Below, in pieces: positions 9,389-18,125 of a stretch of DNA of 64,000 nt (its first letter is position 1; each line of letters opens with the position of its first letter). The DNA comes from Bacillota bacterium (GTDB lineage: Bacteria; Bacillota; Clostridia; Christensenellales; Aristaeellaceae): the NCBI GenBank assembly GCA_029548395.1, contig JAKPNM010000053.1, positions 1 to 64,000 on the forward strand, given 5' to 3'. The notes beneath the pieces were generated by a model. That model searched no databases. It worked only from the letters and a program-made list of their open reading frames with translations, and was not told the DNA's origin. A program made the translations under genes and the position numbers.

Positions 9389-9431
9389 CAAAAACAGTCA
9401 GCGCGGCGATCTTCTTCCCGCCGGATCTTGT

Positions 9432-10451
9432 TTATTGCAGGCTTCCGCTGTTGACTACCGGTTGGGCGTCCCGGTTGCCGCACAGCACCACCAGAAGGTT
9501 GGAAACCATAGCGGCCTTGCGCTCCTCGTCCAGGGTGACAACTTTGTTTTTGGCAAGCTTTTCCAGCGCCATTTCCACCATGCCCACCGCTCCGTCGACA
9601 ATCAGCTTCCGGGCGTCCACAATGGCGCTTGCCTGCTGGCGCTGCAGCATGACAGCGGCAATCTCCGGCGCATAGGCCAGGTAGGTAATCCGGGCTTCCA
9701 GAATTTCAAGCCCGGCATCGTGTACCTTGCTTTGAATCTCATCCTTGATGCGCTGGGCTACCACCTCGCTGGAGCCGCGCAGGCTGCCCTCGTCCGGCTC
9801 GCCATCGCCTGTGGTATCCACATTGGGCGCCACATCATAAGGATAGATGCGCACAATGTTGCGCAAAGCGCTGTCACACTGCAGGGACAGATATTCCTTG
9901 TAATTGTCCACGTTGAAGACAGCCTTGGCAGTATCCACCACCCGCCAGATCACTGCAATGCCGATCTCCACCGGATTACCCAAGCAGTCGTTCACTTTCT
10001 GCCTGGCATTGTTCAGCGTCATGGCCTTGAGAGAAACCCGTTTGCCCAGGGATTCCACATCCACCTTGGCGCTGTCACTGGAGATGATGATGCCCGGCTT
10101 GCCTGTCTGCACATCGCCGCTTTGTCCCAGCTTGGTTTTGGCAGCGGGGTTCACAGCCACTGAAAAGGGATGAACAAAGTAAAAGCCTGCTTCCCGCAGC
10201 GTGCCGGTGTATTTGCCAAACAAAGTCATTACCAGGGCTTCGTTGGGCTTGAGCACTTTCAGGCCGATGAAAGGGATAAAGCCGACGATCATCCAAAGGG
10301 TGCCCAGCACCAGAGGAAGGGCGCCAATGTTCTTTTCCTTTTCCAGCAGGACGCCTCCCAGCACAACAAGCCCGATGGCCGCGAGGTACAGCACAACGGA
10401 CAAAAGCAGAACCGGCATGCCTGGTCTGGCTTTGAGCTCTTGTTCCTTCAT
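9432..10451 (-). CDS. SPFH/band-7 domain protein
   Basis: Two N-terminal TMs, LKPNEALVMTLFGKYTGTLREAGFYFVHPF, C-terminal EAAVMLQRQQASAIVDARKLIVDGAV-type segment. Confidence 0.9.
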   Translation of the reverse strand: MKEQELKARPGMPVLLLSVVLYLAAIGLVVLGGVLLEKEKNIGALPLVLGTLWMIVGFIPFIGLKVLKPNEALVMTLFGKYTGTLREAGFYFVHPFSVAVNPAAKTKLGQSGDVQTGKPGIIISSDSAKVDVESLGKRVSLKAMTLNNARQKVNDCLGNPVEIGIAVIWRVVDTAKAVFNVDNYKEYLSLQCDSALRNIVRIYPYDVAPNVDTTGDGEPDEGSLRGSSEVVAQRIKDEIQSKVHDAGLEILEARITYLAYAPEIAAVMLQRQQASAIVDARKLIVDGAVGMVEMALEKLAKNKVVTLDEERKAAMVSNLLVVLCGNRDAQPVVNSGSLQ

Positions 10452-10655
10452 ACGACAGGCCTCCTTCTTTTGTTTTTCCTTTGGTCCCTAATAAATAGAT
10501 ACCGAATTTAAATAGCGTTTAAGTATAAACCATGTAAAGTTCTGATAAAATTTATGTTATTTTTGGAGAAATCGAATGAATCCGGGCAAGCTTATTATTT
10601 ATAATAAACGATTTTTATGGGGGATTCTCATTGATGCATCCATGGAGAACAGCTG

Positions 10656-11843
10656 TCAACTTAGACTTAAAAGCCATTCAGTGTCAAATTCCGCGACTGA
10701 GATCCCGTTTTCGTAAGGATCCTGATCGTTGCCATTTTCGTATAGCAAGTAAAAGCGGCCATCCTTTTCATTATACGCAAGACTCGAATAGCCGGCGGCT
10801 GCCGCGTGGACAGTCTTCAGACCGGCCCATGTCATCCCTTCATCAAAGCTGTAGCAGATGGTCATGTTCCTGCGGTTCTCCGCACGCGGATTGGCAAAGA
10901 GCGTCAGGGAGGTGCAGCCCTTGGGGAGTGCCGTTCCCGCCGGCAGCCTGTCCTTATCCACTCGCAGGAAGGAAGCGTTGCAGCCAATATTCTTTTCTTC
11001 AATCAGGAAATCATCCGCTGTAAATTCACCGAAGGTTTCTCCGCCATCGCGGCTGACAGCCAGATAGCGCTTCTGGTCAAAAAAATAGGCACGGGAATTA
11101 TACAGGATCGTCCCGTCCGACCGTTCGATCAGTGTCCCCTCGCCAGTGCCGATCTGTACTGGTCCGCCGCATTTCCATGTCTGTCCGTGGTCATCGCTGT
11201 AGAGCGTATTGTTATAGGAATAATCCTTCAATTGATCGAAACTGGTATATTTCCCGATCGCATATCTGGAGGGACAAAGCAGCCTGCCGGCATGCGGGCC
11301 GCGGATCAGCTGGATTCCGGCGGAGGAACCATGTGTGCCGGAAACAGTCGTTTCGCGTTTTCCGGTATTCCTGTTAATGTATTCCAAGGGCTTGCCGGCG
11401 AAGGGGCGCTCGGTCCACGTCGCGCCGTTGTCTTTGGTTTCAAGGATAAACCTGCCCGGTTTGATCCCGTCCCGTTTGATGATTCGCCGGCGCTCCTCCT
11501 CCTTTTGCCGCCTTTCTTCTTCAGAATAATCCCCGAATTCATTTTCGCTTACACAGGATCGACTGAAAAAGCACATGAACGTATCGGTCATCTGGTCATA
11601 GACAACGCTTCCGATCACGAAAAACCAGCCTGGAATGCCTCTGGCGACTTTGCTCCCGGACCATTCCCGGCCAGGCGCTTTGACAGCATAAGCCAGATTA
11701 CATTCTTCACAGTCATCCCGTACCGTATCCAGCCGCTCATTACAGAAAGCGATAGCATAGCCATCCTTTGTGACGCCGATACTCGGAATGCGGAAATGGG
11801 AACGGCCGCCTGTTTTGAATACCTGTGTTTCTTGAAAAAACAT
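10656..11843 (-). CDS. Sialidase (BNR/Asp-box) family exo-alpha-sialidase
   Basis: FRIPSIG motif and four Asp-box-like repeats (TKDNGATW, SDDHGQTW, SRDGGETF, SFDEGMTW); no obvious signal peptide. Confidence 0.85.
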   Translation of the reverse strand: MFFQETQVFKTGGRSHFRIPSIGVTKDGYAIAFCNERLDTVRDDCEECNLAYAVKAPGREWSGSKVARGIPGWFFVIGSVVYDQMTDTFMCFFSRSCVSENEFGDYSEEERRQKEEERRRIIKRDGIKPGRFILETKDNGATWTERPFAGKPLEYINRNTGKRETTVSGTHGSSAGIQLIRGPHAGRLLCPSRYAIGKYTSFDQLKDYSYNNTLYSDDHGQTWKCGGPVQIGTGEGTLIERSDGTILYNSRAYFFDQKRYLAVSRDGGETFGEFTADDFLIEEKNIGCNASFLRVDKDRLPAGTALPKGCTSLTLFANPRAENRRNMTICYSFDEGMTWAGLKTVHAAAAGYSSLAYNEKDGRFYLLYENGNDQDPYENGISVAEFDTEWLLSLS

Positions 11844-12011
11844 ATCATTTCCATTTCTACAATTATTTGCCCGACTAATCCTCATATCTTGACAGAGCCG
11901 GTCAGGACGTCTTTGGCGAAGCGCTTCTGGCGACCGGATATACAAGCAGAAACGGCAATTCCGGTGCCTTTCAGCAGCCTTTCAGCACTTGCCTTTCAGC
12001 CTGGCCTGTGC

Positions 12012-12041
12012 TTGCAATTTTTCCACGCTTTGTGCTATACT
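12012..12041 (+). promoter_or_regulatory. rpsB operon promoter
   Basis: TTGCAA (12012-12017), 18 bp, TATACT (12036-12041). Confidence 0.55.
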
Positions 12042-12057
12042 GTCAAGGCATTACACA

Positions 12058-12112
12058 CGCGGGGTGACTGTGCGCTTGTGCCTAATGGCGGCCGCACAGG
12101 ATGAAGCCCGCG
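12058..12112 (+). promoter_or_regulatory. Structured rpsB leader hairpin
   Basis: CGCGGG(12058-12063)/CCCGCG(12107-12112) and CTGTGCG(12068-12074)/CGCACAG(12093-12099), internal loop GTGA/GATGAAG, apical GCC-TAAT-GGC. Confidence 0.65.
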
Positions 12113-12137
12113 GAGGCAACAACAAGGAGGAAGACCC

Positions 12138-12881
12138 ATGGCTATCATTTCTATGAAGAGCCTGCTGGAAGCAGGCGTCCACTTCGGACATCAGACCCGC
12201 CGGTGGAATCCCAAAATGGCGCCCTATATCTTCACGGAGCGCAACGGCATCTACATCATTGACCTGCAAAAGACCGTGCGCAAGATTGAAGAAGCCTATA
12301 TGTTCGTGCGCAACCTGTCCATGGAAGGCAAGAGCCTTTTGTTTGTCGGCACCAAGAAGCAGGCTCAGGAATCCATCGAGCAGGAAGCCAAGCGCTGCAA
12401 CATGTTTTATGTCAACCGACGCTGGCTGGGCGGCATGCTGACCAACTACCGCACCATACGTTCGCGCGTTGATCGTCTCAACGAGATTGATAAAATGGAA
12501 GCCACCGGCCAGTTTGAGCTGTTGCCCAAAAAGGAAGTGGCAAAACTGACCCACGAACGTGAAAAGCTTAACAACAACCTGGGCGGCATCCGTAGCATGA
12601 AAGGTTTGCCGGGCGCACTGTTTGTTGTGGATCCGCAGATGGAAGCCATTGCGGTCGCTGAGGCGCGCACGCTGGGCATTCCGGTTGTCGCCATTGTGGA
12701 CACCAACTGCGATCCGGATCTGGTTGACTATGTCATCCCCGGAAATGATGATGCCATCCGCGCCGTCAAGCTGATTTCCAGCAAAATGGCTGACGCTGTT
12801 CTGGAAGGCAAGCAGGGCGCTCAGGCGGAGAGTGATGCCGATGAAACTGGTGAGGATGACAGTGCGGAGATGGGCAACTGA
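12138..12881 (+). CDS. rpsB: 30S ribosomal protein S2
   Basis: [46 protein letters not shown]. Confidence 0.98.
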   Translation: MAIISMKSLLEAGVHFGHQTRRWNPKMAPYIFTERNGIYIIDLQKTVRKIEEAYMFVRNLSMEGKSLLFVGTKKQAQESIEQEAKRCNMFYVNRRWLGGMLTNYRTIRSRVDRLNEIDKMEATGQFELLPKKEVAKLTHEREKLNNNLGGIRSMKGLPGALFVVDPQMEAIAVAEARTLGIPVVAIVDTNCDPDLVDYVIPGNDDAIRAVKLISSKMADAVLEGKQGAQAESDADETGEDDSAEMGN

Positions 12882-12914
12882 TTGCCGCTGCGCTGAAGAA
12901 TAAGGAGATTGACA

Positions 12915-13568
12915 ATGGAAATTACTGCTGCAATGGTAAAGGAACTGCGTGAGCGCACGCAGGCGGGCATGATGGACTGTAAGAATGCGCTGATTGAGTG
13001 CAAGGGCAATATGGACAAGGCCATCGAGTATCTCCGTGAGAAAGGGCTGGCCGCCAACGCCAAGAAGGCGGGCCGCATCGCCGCTGAAGGCCTGGTGGAC
13101 AGCTATATCCACATGGGCGGCAAGATTGGCGTGCTGCTGGAAGTCAACTGCGAGACCGACTTCGTCGCCAAAACCGACGCTTTCAAGGATTTGTGCCATG
13201 ATCTGACCCTGCAGATCGCGGCCAGCAATCCGCTGTACATCAGCAAGGCGGACGTCCCGGCAGAGGACCTCGAAAAAGAGCGGGAGATTCTGCGCGCGCA
13301 GGCCCTCAATGAAGGGAAGCCTGAAAAAATCGTTGAGCGCATGGTGGAAGGCCGGATAGAAAAATACTATAAGGAAGTCTGCCTGCTGGAGCAGCCTTTT
13401 GTGAAGAACCCCGATATTACAGTGCAAGCCCTGGTCAATGAGACTGCGCTGGCCAGCGGTGAGAAGATCTCCGTGCGCCGCTTCACCCGTTATGAGCGCG
13501 GCGAAGGCATCGAGAAGAAAGTCAGCGACCTGGCCGGTGAAATCGAAGCGATGACCGGCAAGGCCTGA
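12915..13568 (+). CDS. tsf: Elongation factor Ts
   Basis: [29 protein letters not shown]. Confidence 0.98.
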   Translation: MEITAAMVKELRERTQAGMMDCKNALIECKGNMDKAIEYLREKGLAANAKKAGRIAAEGLVDSYIHMGGKIGVLLEVNCETDFVAKTDAFKDLCHDLTLQIAASNPLYISKADVPAEDLEKEREILRAQALNEGKPEKIVERMVEGRIEKYYKEVCLLEQPFVKNPDITVQALVNETALASGEKISVRRFTRYERGEGIEKKVSDLAGEIEAMTGKA

Positions 13569-13594
13569 GCTATCGTCAGGATGATTATTCAATG

Positions 13595-13615
13595 GGGCGG
13601 CGCATTGCGCCGCCC
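13595..13615 (+). terminator. Strong hairpin between tsf and pyrH (attenuator or processing hairpin)
   Basis: GGGCGGCGC-ATT-GCGCCGCCC, 9-bp perfect stem; only a weak T tract (TGTTTC) follows. Confidence 0.5.
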
Positions 13616-13642
13616 TGTTTCAAAAAATACAGGAGGCTTGCC

Positions 13643-14350
13643 ATGATGTATAAGCGAATCCTGCTCAAGCTCTCCGGGGAAGCCCTGGGGGAGAAGGGGT
13701 GGTTGTTTGACCATGAAAAAATCCTGGAAGTGGCCGGCATTCTCAAGGAAATCAGGGACGGCGGCACCCAGGTCGGCGTGGTGATTGGCGCCGGCAACCT
13801 ATGGCGCGGGCGCCATGGCCTGTCCTCCGGCATGGATGCGGTGCGCGCGGACATGATGGGCATGCTGGGCACAGTGATGAACTGTGTCATGATGCAGGAT
13901 GCCATGGCGCAGCACGGCTGTCCGTCAAAGGTGTTCTCCGCCCTGTACATGCCGGATGTGTGCGATAAATACCGCCGCGATCTGGCGGATGAGGCGCTTG
14001 AGCGCGATGGCGTGGCTTTTTTCGGCGGCGGGCTGGGCAATCCCTTTTTTACCACAGATACCGCCGTGGTGCTGCGCGCGGTAGAGCTGGGGGCCGATGC
14101 GCTGTTGTTGGCCAAGAACATTGATGGCGTCTACACGGCCGACCCCAACAAAGATGAAACAGCCGAGCTGATCCCGGTCATTACCTACCGAGAAGCCTAT
14201 CAAAGGGGGCTGAAGGTCATGGATTTGGCGGCCTTTACGATCTGTGCGGATCAGGGTCTGCCCGTGGTAAGGGTCTTTGGCCTGGATGACCCGCGCAATA
14301 TCCTGCGGGTGATTGCCGGGGAAAACCTGGGCACCATTTTGCACCCCTGA
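13643..14350 (+). CDS. pyrH: UMP kinase
   Basis: YKRILLKLSGEALGEKG; GAGNLWRGR; NIDGVYTADP. Confidence 0.97.
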   Translation: MMYKRILLKLSGEALGEKGWLFDHEKILEVAGILKEIRDGGTQVGVVIGAGNLWRGRHGLSSGMDAVRADMMGMLGTVMNCVMMQDAMAQHGCPSKVFSALYMPDVCDKYRRDLADEALERDGVAFFGGGLGNPFFTTDTAVVLRAVELGADALLLAKNIDGVYTADPNKDETAELIPVITYREAYQRGLKVMDLAAFTICADQGLPVVRVFGLDDPRNILRVIAGENLGTILHP

Positions 14351-14363
14351 GGATACCTCAGCT

Positions 14364-14891
14364 ATGAAAAAACTGCGGCGCTTCGTCTGGTTCATTGCCA
14401 AGCGGCTGATGCTGATCACCGTGATCCTGGGGTTGATGACGATTGCTTTTTACTTTTCGATGAATGCTGCCAACATTTTTGTCATTCTCAAGGATGGCAT
14501 GGCGCAGCGGGCCTTGACGGTGATGATGGATCTGGATGGCACGGAGCTGCCCAAGTATTTTTCCACTGCTTATTTGCCTGTGGACAAACGGCTGGCGACC
14601 ATGCGCGATGGCACCAATCCCTATGAGCCTTATCAGATCACAGGCATTGACCATCGTTTGCGCATGGAATGGGTATGGGCCTGGCCCTGGGAGGATACCG
14701 CCCGCGCCACCATCATTGAGCAGGTGCCGGGCATAGACGGACGCATCAAGGCCTCCTGGCGCGAGCGCGTCCCAAAGGAGCAGTGGTCGCCGCCGCGCTG
14801 GCCGTCCGCGCGCTATGATGTCATTTTAATCCGGGAGAACGGACGGTGGTTTATCCGCGAACTGCGCAATGAGCGTGCCTACACGCCCTGA
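14364..14891 (+). CDS. Single-TM hypothetical protein
   Basis: N-terminal TM; no recognised family; 13 bp after pyrH. Confidence 0.65.
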   Translation: MKKLRRFVWFIAKRLMLITVILGLMTIAFYFSMNAANIFVILKDGMAQRALTVMMDLDGTELPKYFSTAYLPVDKRLATMRDGTNPYEPYQITGIDHRLRMEWVWAWPWEDTARATIIEQVPGIDGRIKASWRERVPKEQWSPPRWPSARYDVILIRENGRWFIRELRNERAYTP

Positions 14892-14907
14892 GATAAATGT
14901 GTGCAGG

Positions 14908-15990
14908 ATGACATACCCTGTTGCCCAAGCTGTTGAGGAAGCGTTGATGAAACGGAACATGCGTGAATGGAAAGAAGCCCTTATTGCATCGCCAGTCAAG
15001 CAGGCGATGCCTATTTTATCCTTTCCGGGCGCAGGGTTACTGGGGGTCAGGGTGGAACAGTTGGTACGCGATGCCCGTTTGCAGGCGCAGGCGATGCACC
15101 TGGTGGCGCAGCGCACGCCTTCCTGCGCTGCGGTCAGCATGATGGACCTGTCGGTGGAGGCTGAAGCTTTCGGCAGCGCTGTCCATTTTGGGCCGGGTGA
15201 GGTGCCTGCCGTCAAGAATGCCATTGTGCGCCCGCACAGCGCAGACAGCCTGGCAAGACCGGATGTGGGCGCCGGGCGGACCGGGCAGTATGTCGAGGCG
15301 ATTGCCCGGGCCTGCGAATTGATCATTGACCGCCCGGTTTTTTCGGGCGTGATTGGCCCTTATTCACTTGCCGGGCGGCTGATGGGCGTCAGCGACATTA
15401 TGATGGATTGTTTTGATGAACCGCAGGCTGTTCATCTGGTGCTGGGCAAGGCGACTGATTTTCTTGTGGACTACCTGTGCGCCTTGCGCGATGCGGGCGC
15501 CAATGGCGCGGTCATTGCGGAGCCTCTGGCCGGTCTGCTGTCCCCGGCGTTGGCTGAAGAGTTTTCCGCGCCTTATGTGGCGCGCATCGTGACAGCGCTG
15601 CGCGCGGAGGATTTTTTGGTCATCTACCACAACTGCGGAAACAACACGCCCCGGATGATGGACAGCATCCTCTTCACCGGCTGTGATGGCTACCATTTCG
15701 GTGATGCGGTGAATCTGGCGGAACTGGTGCCCCAGGTGCCGGCGGATGCGCTGGTCATGGGCAACATCAGCCCTTCCGCGCAGTTTCTGGGGGGCACGCC
15801 GCACAGCATACGGGAAGCCACGCTGGCCTTGATGCGCGCATGCAGCCCCGGCCATCCCAATTTCATTGTGTCATCCGGCTGTGACATTCCGCCCGGGGTG
15901 CCCTGGGAAAACATTGATGCCTTTTATGAGGCGGTGACAGCATATTATGCCGGTATGCAATCTTTTTCCTCAAGGGAAGATACGCATTGA
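14908..15990 (+). CDS. Uroporphyrinogen decarboxylase-family protein, likely corrinoid methyltransferase-type (MtaA/CmuA-like)
   Basis: URO-D/MtaA-like fold with HNCGNNTPRM (His-x-Cys) motif and C-terminal SSGCDIPPGVPWENIDAF. Confidence 0.8.
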   Translation: MTYPVAQAVEEALMKRNMREWKEALIASPVKQAMPILSFPGAGLLGVRVEQLVRDARLQAQAMHLVAQRTPSCAAVSMMDLSVEAEAFGSAVHFGPGEVPAVKNAIVRPHSADSLARPDVGAGRTGQYVEAIARACELIIDRPVFSGVIGPYSLAGRLMGVSDIMMDCFDEPQAVHLVLGKATDFLVDYLCALRDAGANGAVIAEPLAGLLSPALAEEFSAPYVARIVTALRAEDFLVIYHNCGNNTPRMMDSILFTGCDGYHFGDAVNLAELVPQVPADALVMGNISPSAQFLGGTPHSIREATLALMRACSPGHPNFIVSSGCDIPPGVPWENIDAFYEAVTAYYAGMQSFSSREDTH

Positions 15991-15997
15991 AAAATCC

Positions 15998-16981
15998 ATG
16001 AACAAGCAGGCTCCTCTTTTGGTGCTGGCGCCCATGGCAGGCATTACGGACTGGCCTTTCAGACGGCAGGCCATGCTGCACGGAGCGGACAAAACCATGA
16101 CTGAGATGATCAGCGCCATGGGGCTTCTTCAGGCGCCGCGCGGCAACATCGCCTATCGGCATTTGCTGTCCTATGATGAAAGCGAAACAAACCTGAGCGC
16201 CCAGATTTTCGGAAAAGACCCGGATTTCATGGCTGAAGCAGCCGCCATCCTGTCTGCCTTGCCGCAATACACGGGGCTGGACATCAACTTCGGCTGTCCG
16301 GCGCCCAAGGTGACTTCCTCGGGCAGCGGCAGCGCATTAATGAAAGACATACCCCGTGCCCGGGCTATTATCGCCGCGGTGCGCAAAGCCTGCGCCAAGC
16401 CCTTGTCCGCCAAGATGCGCATTGGCTGGGACAGCCATTCCATTAACGCGATGGACTTCGCCAAAATGTGTGAGGATGAGGGCGTGGACAGCCTGTGTGT
16501 GCATGGCCGCACCCGGGCGCAGCAGTATTCCGGACGCGCGGACTGGGGTCAGATCGCGCTGGTGAAGCAGTCTGTAAGCATCCCGATCATCGCCAATGGG
16601 GATGTGTTTTCCGTTGCGGACGCGCTGGTCATCCTGAACCAGACCGGCGCGGATGGCATCGCGTTGGGGCGCGGCGCACTGGGCAAGCCCTGGCTGTTCT
16701 CACAAATCAAGCAGGCCCTGGCCGGGGAGGCTGTGAGCCTTCCAGACCCGCAGAAGGCGTTGGTCACTGCGCTTGACCACCTGGAAGACATGGTCCGCAT
16801 GAAAGGGGAGCGCAGGGCGCTCATTGAGATGCGGAAGCATTTTGCCTGGTATCTCAAAGGCACCCGCAACGCCGCAGCTGCGCGGGCCATCATCAATGCC
16901 GCTGAGGAGCTTGAAACGCTCAAATCCGTGCTTGCCCGGCATTTCCTTGCGGAAGACCATGGCACGTCAGCCGGCTTATAA
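15998..16981 (+). CDS. dus: tRNA-dihydrouridine synthase
   Basis: LAPMAGITDWPFRR; DINFGCPAPKVTSSGSGSALM; VHGRTRAQQYSGRADW. Confidence 0.95.
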   Translation: MNKQAPLLVLAPMAGITDWPFRRQAMLHGADKTMTEMISAMGLLQAPRGNIAYRHLLSYDESETNLSAQIFGKDPDFMAEAAAILSALPQYTGLDINFGCPAPKVTSSGSGSALMKDIPRARAIIAAVRKACAKPLSAKMRIGWDSHSINAMDFAKMCEDEGVDSLCVHGRTRAQQYSGRADWGQIALVKQSVSIPIIANGDVFSVADALVILNQTGADGIALGRGALGKPWLFSQIKQALAGEAVSLPDPQKALVTALDHLEDMVRMKGERRALIEMRKHFAWYLKGTRNAAAARAIINAAEELETLKSVLARHFLAEDHGTSAGL

Positions 16982-17151
16982 AATATTGCCATGATATGAC
17001 TTGACTGATTTCTATTGTATCTGCACGGCGCCAGGCTCTATCGCCCTGCCGTGTCAACCTGGCTCAATGCGGTTCAGGTTGCGCATTTGCCTATCATACA
17101 GGACAATGCTGTGGTGATTGCGTGGGCAGTCAGATGCCGGTGTATCAGCGC

Positions 17152-17694
17152 TTAACTTCGGCGCATAAAACGATAGCTTTTGGGGCCTACGCGGATAATA
17201 TCACGGTGGTTGAGGGGGACAGGGACTGTATTGGGCAGGAAGTGCCCATTGTGAAACGTGCCGTTGCGGCTGCCCAGATCCTTCAGATAATATCGCTGGT
17301 CTTGCCTGCGGAAAAAAATCTGGCAGTGATGCTTGGTTACCATTCGGAAATTGACGCGCAGGTCGTTGTTCGCTTCCCGTCCCAGGGTGAACGGCGAATG
17401 ATTGATGTCCGCAATTACGCGCTGGGTGTCGCAGTCCACCAGACAATACCGGACCGCCGTGGCGCCGGTTTTACTTTTGGTGTCGATCAGATCGTCCAAG
17501 GATACCTTGCGCCCTTTTGTTGAAGAGAACTTATCCGGCATCAGGTAGTACATCAACGCAGTCAACAGGACCAACAGACACAACAACACCAGGCTCAGGG
17601 TGAAATCCAGCACCGCGATAACAGCCAGAAGAACAAGCACAAATATCAGCACAGCAGCACATATCTTGCTTTTGGCAGGTGTGTTGCTTCGCAT
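17152..17694 (-). CDS. Membrane-anchored FHA domain protein
   Basis: Two N-terminal TMs, then FHA core LGREANNDLRVNFRMVTKHHCQIFF...LKDLGSRNGTFHNG. Confidence 0.9.
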   Translation of the reverse strand: MRSNTPAKSKICAAVLIFVLVLLAVIAVLDFTLSLVLLCLLVLLTALMYYLMPDKFSSTKGRKVSLDDLIDTKSKTGATAVRYCLVDCDTQRVIADINHSPFTLGREANNDLRVNFRMVTKHHCQIFFRRQDQRYYLKDLGSRNGTFHNGHFLPNTVPVPLNHRDIIRVGPKSYRFMRRS

Positions 17695-18125
17695 TGTGTC
17701 CTCCTTGTGAAAACTTCCCTCTTAGTGTACAAAAGCTCCTGTGAATTGGCAAGCCTGCAGGTGCTGTATGCCCAATGCCGCACACTGCCGTATGGCAGGC
17801 TTTGTTTTCACAAGGGAAAACCGCCGAAAAACCAGCGTTTCCATTGACAAATCCATTATACATTTGTAGAATCATGTTGCGTCAAGACAGGTATGCATGA
17901 TGCAAATGCACTATGGCTGTCTTTACCTCACAGGCTGTCAGGCTGCGCTTTACGTTGATATGTGAAGCTGCGCCTGACAGGAATTTCTATGGTCAAAGCA
18001 GCGGAGCAACAGGTCACTGCTTTGTCTTTCTGTATTTCATTACTCGCTGGCTTGATGTTCTCCTGTGTCTGACAAACATCCGGGTTTTTGCCCGGGGCTG
18101 TGCACGAAAAGATTTGAGGTGTCGA

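Noticed and set aside
10806-12104. 432-aa plus-strand ORF opposite the sialidase
   Set aside because: Antisense of Asp-box gene; no domain, no RBS
12051-13592. 513-aa minus-strand ORF opposite rpsB-tsf
   Set aside because: Antisense to two certain housekeeping genes; no recognisable domain
17913-18125. N-terminal extension of the VWA-FHA ORF
   Set aside because: Signal peptide begins at ATG 18126, so the upstream part is probably untranslated
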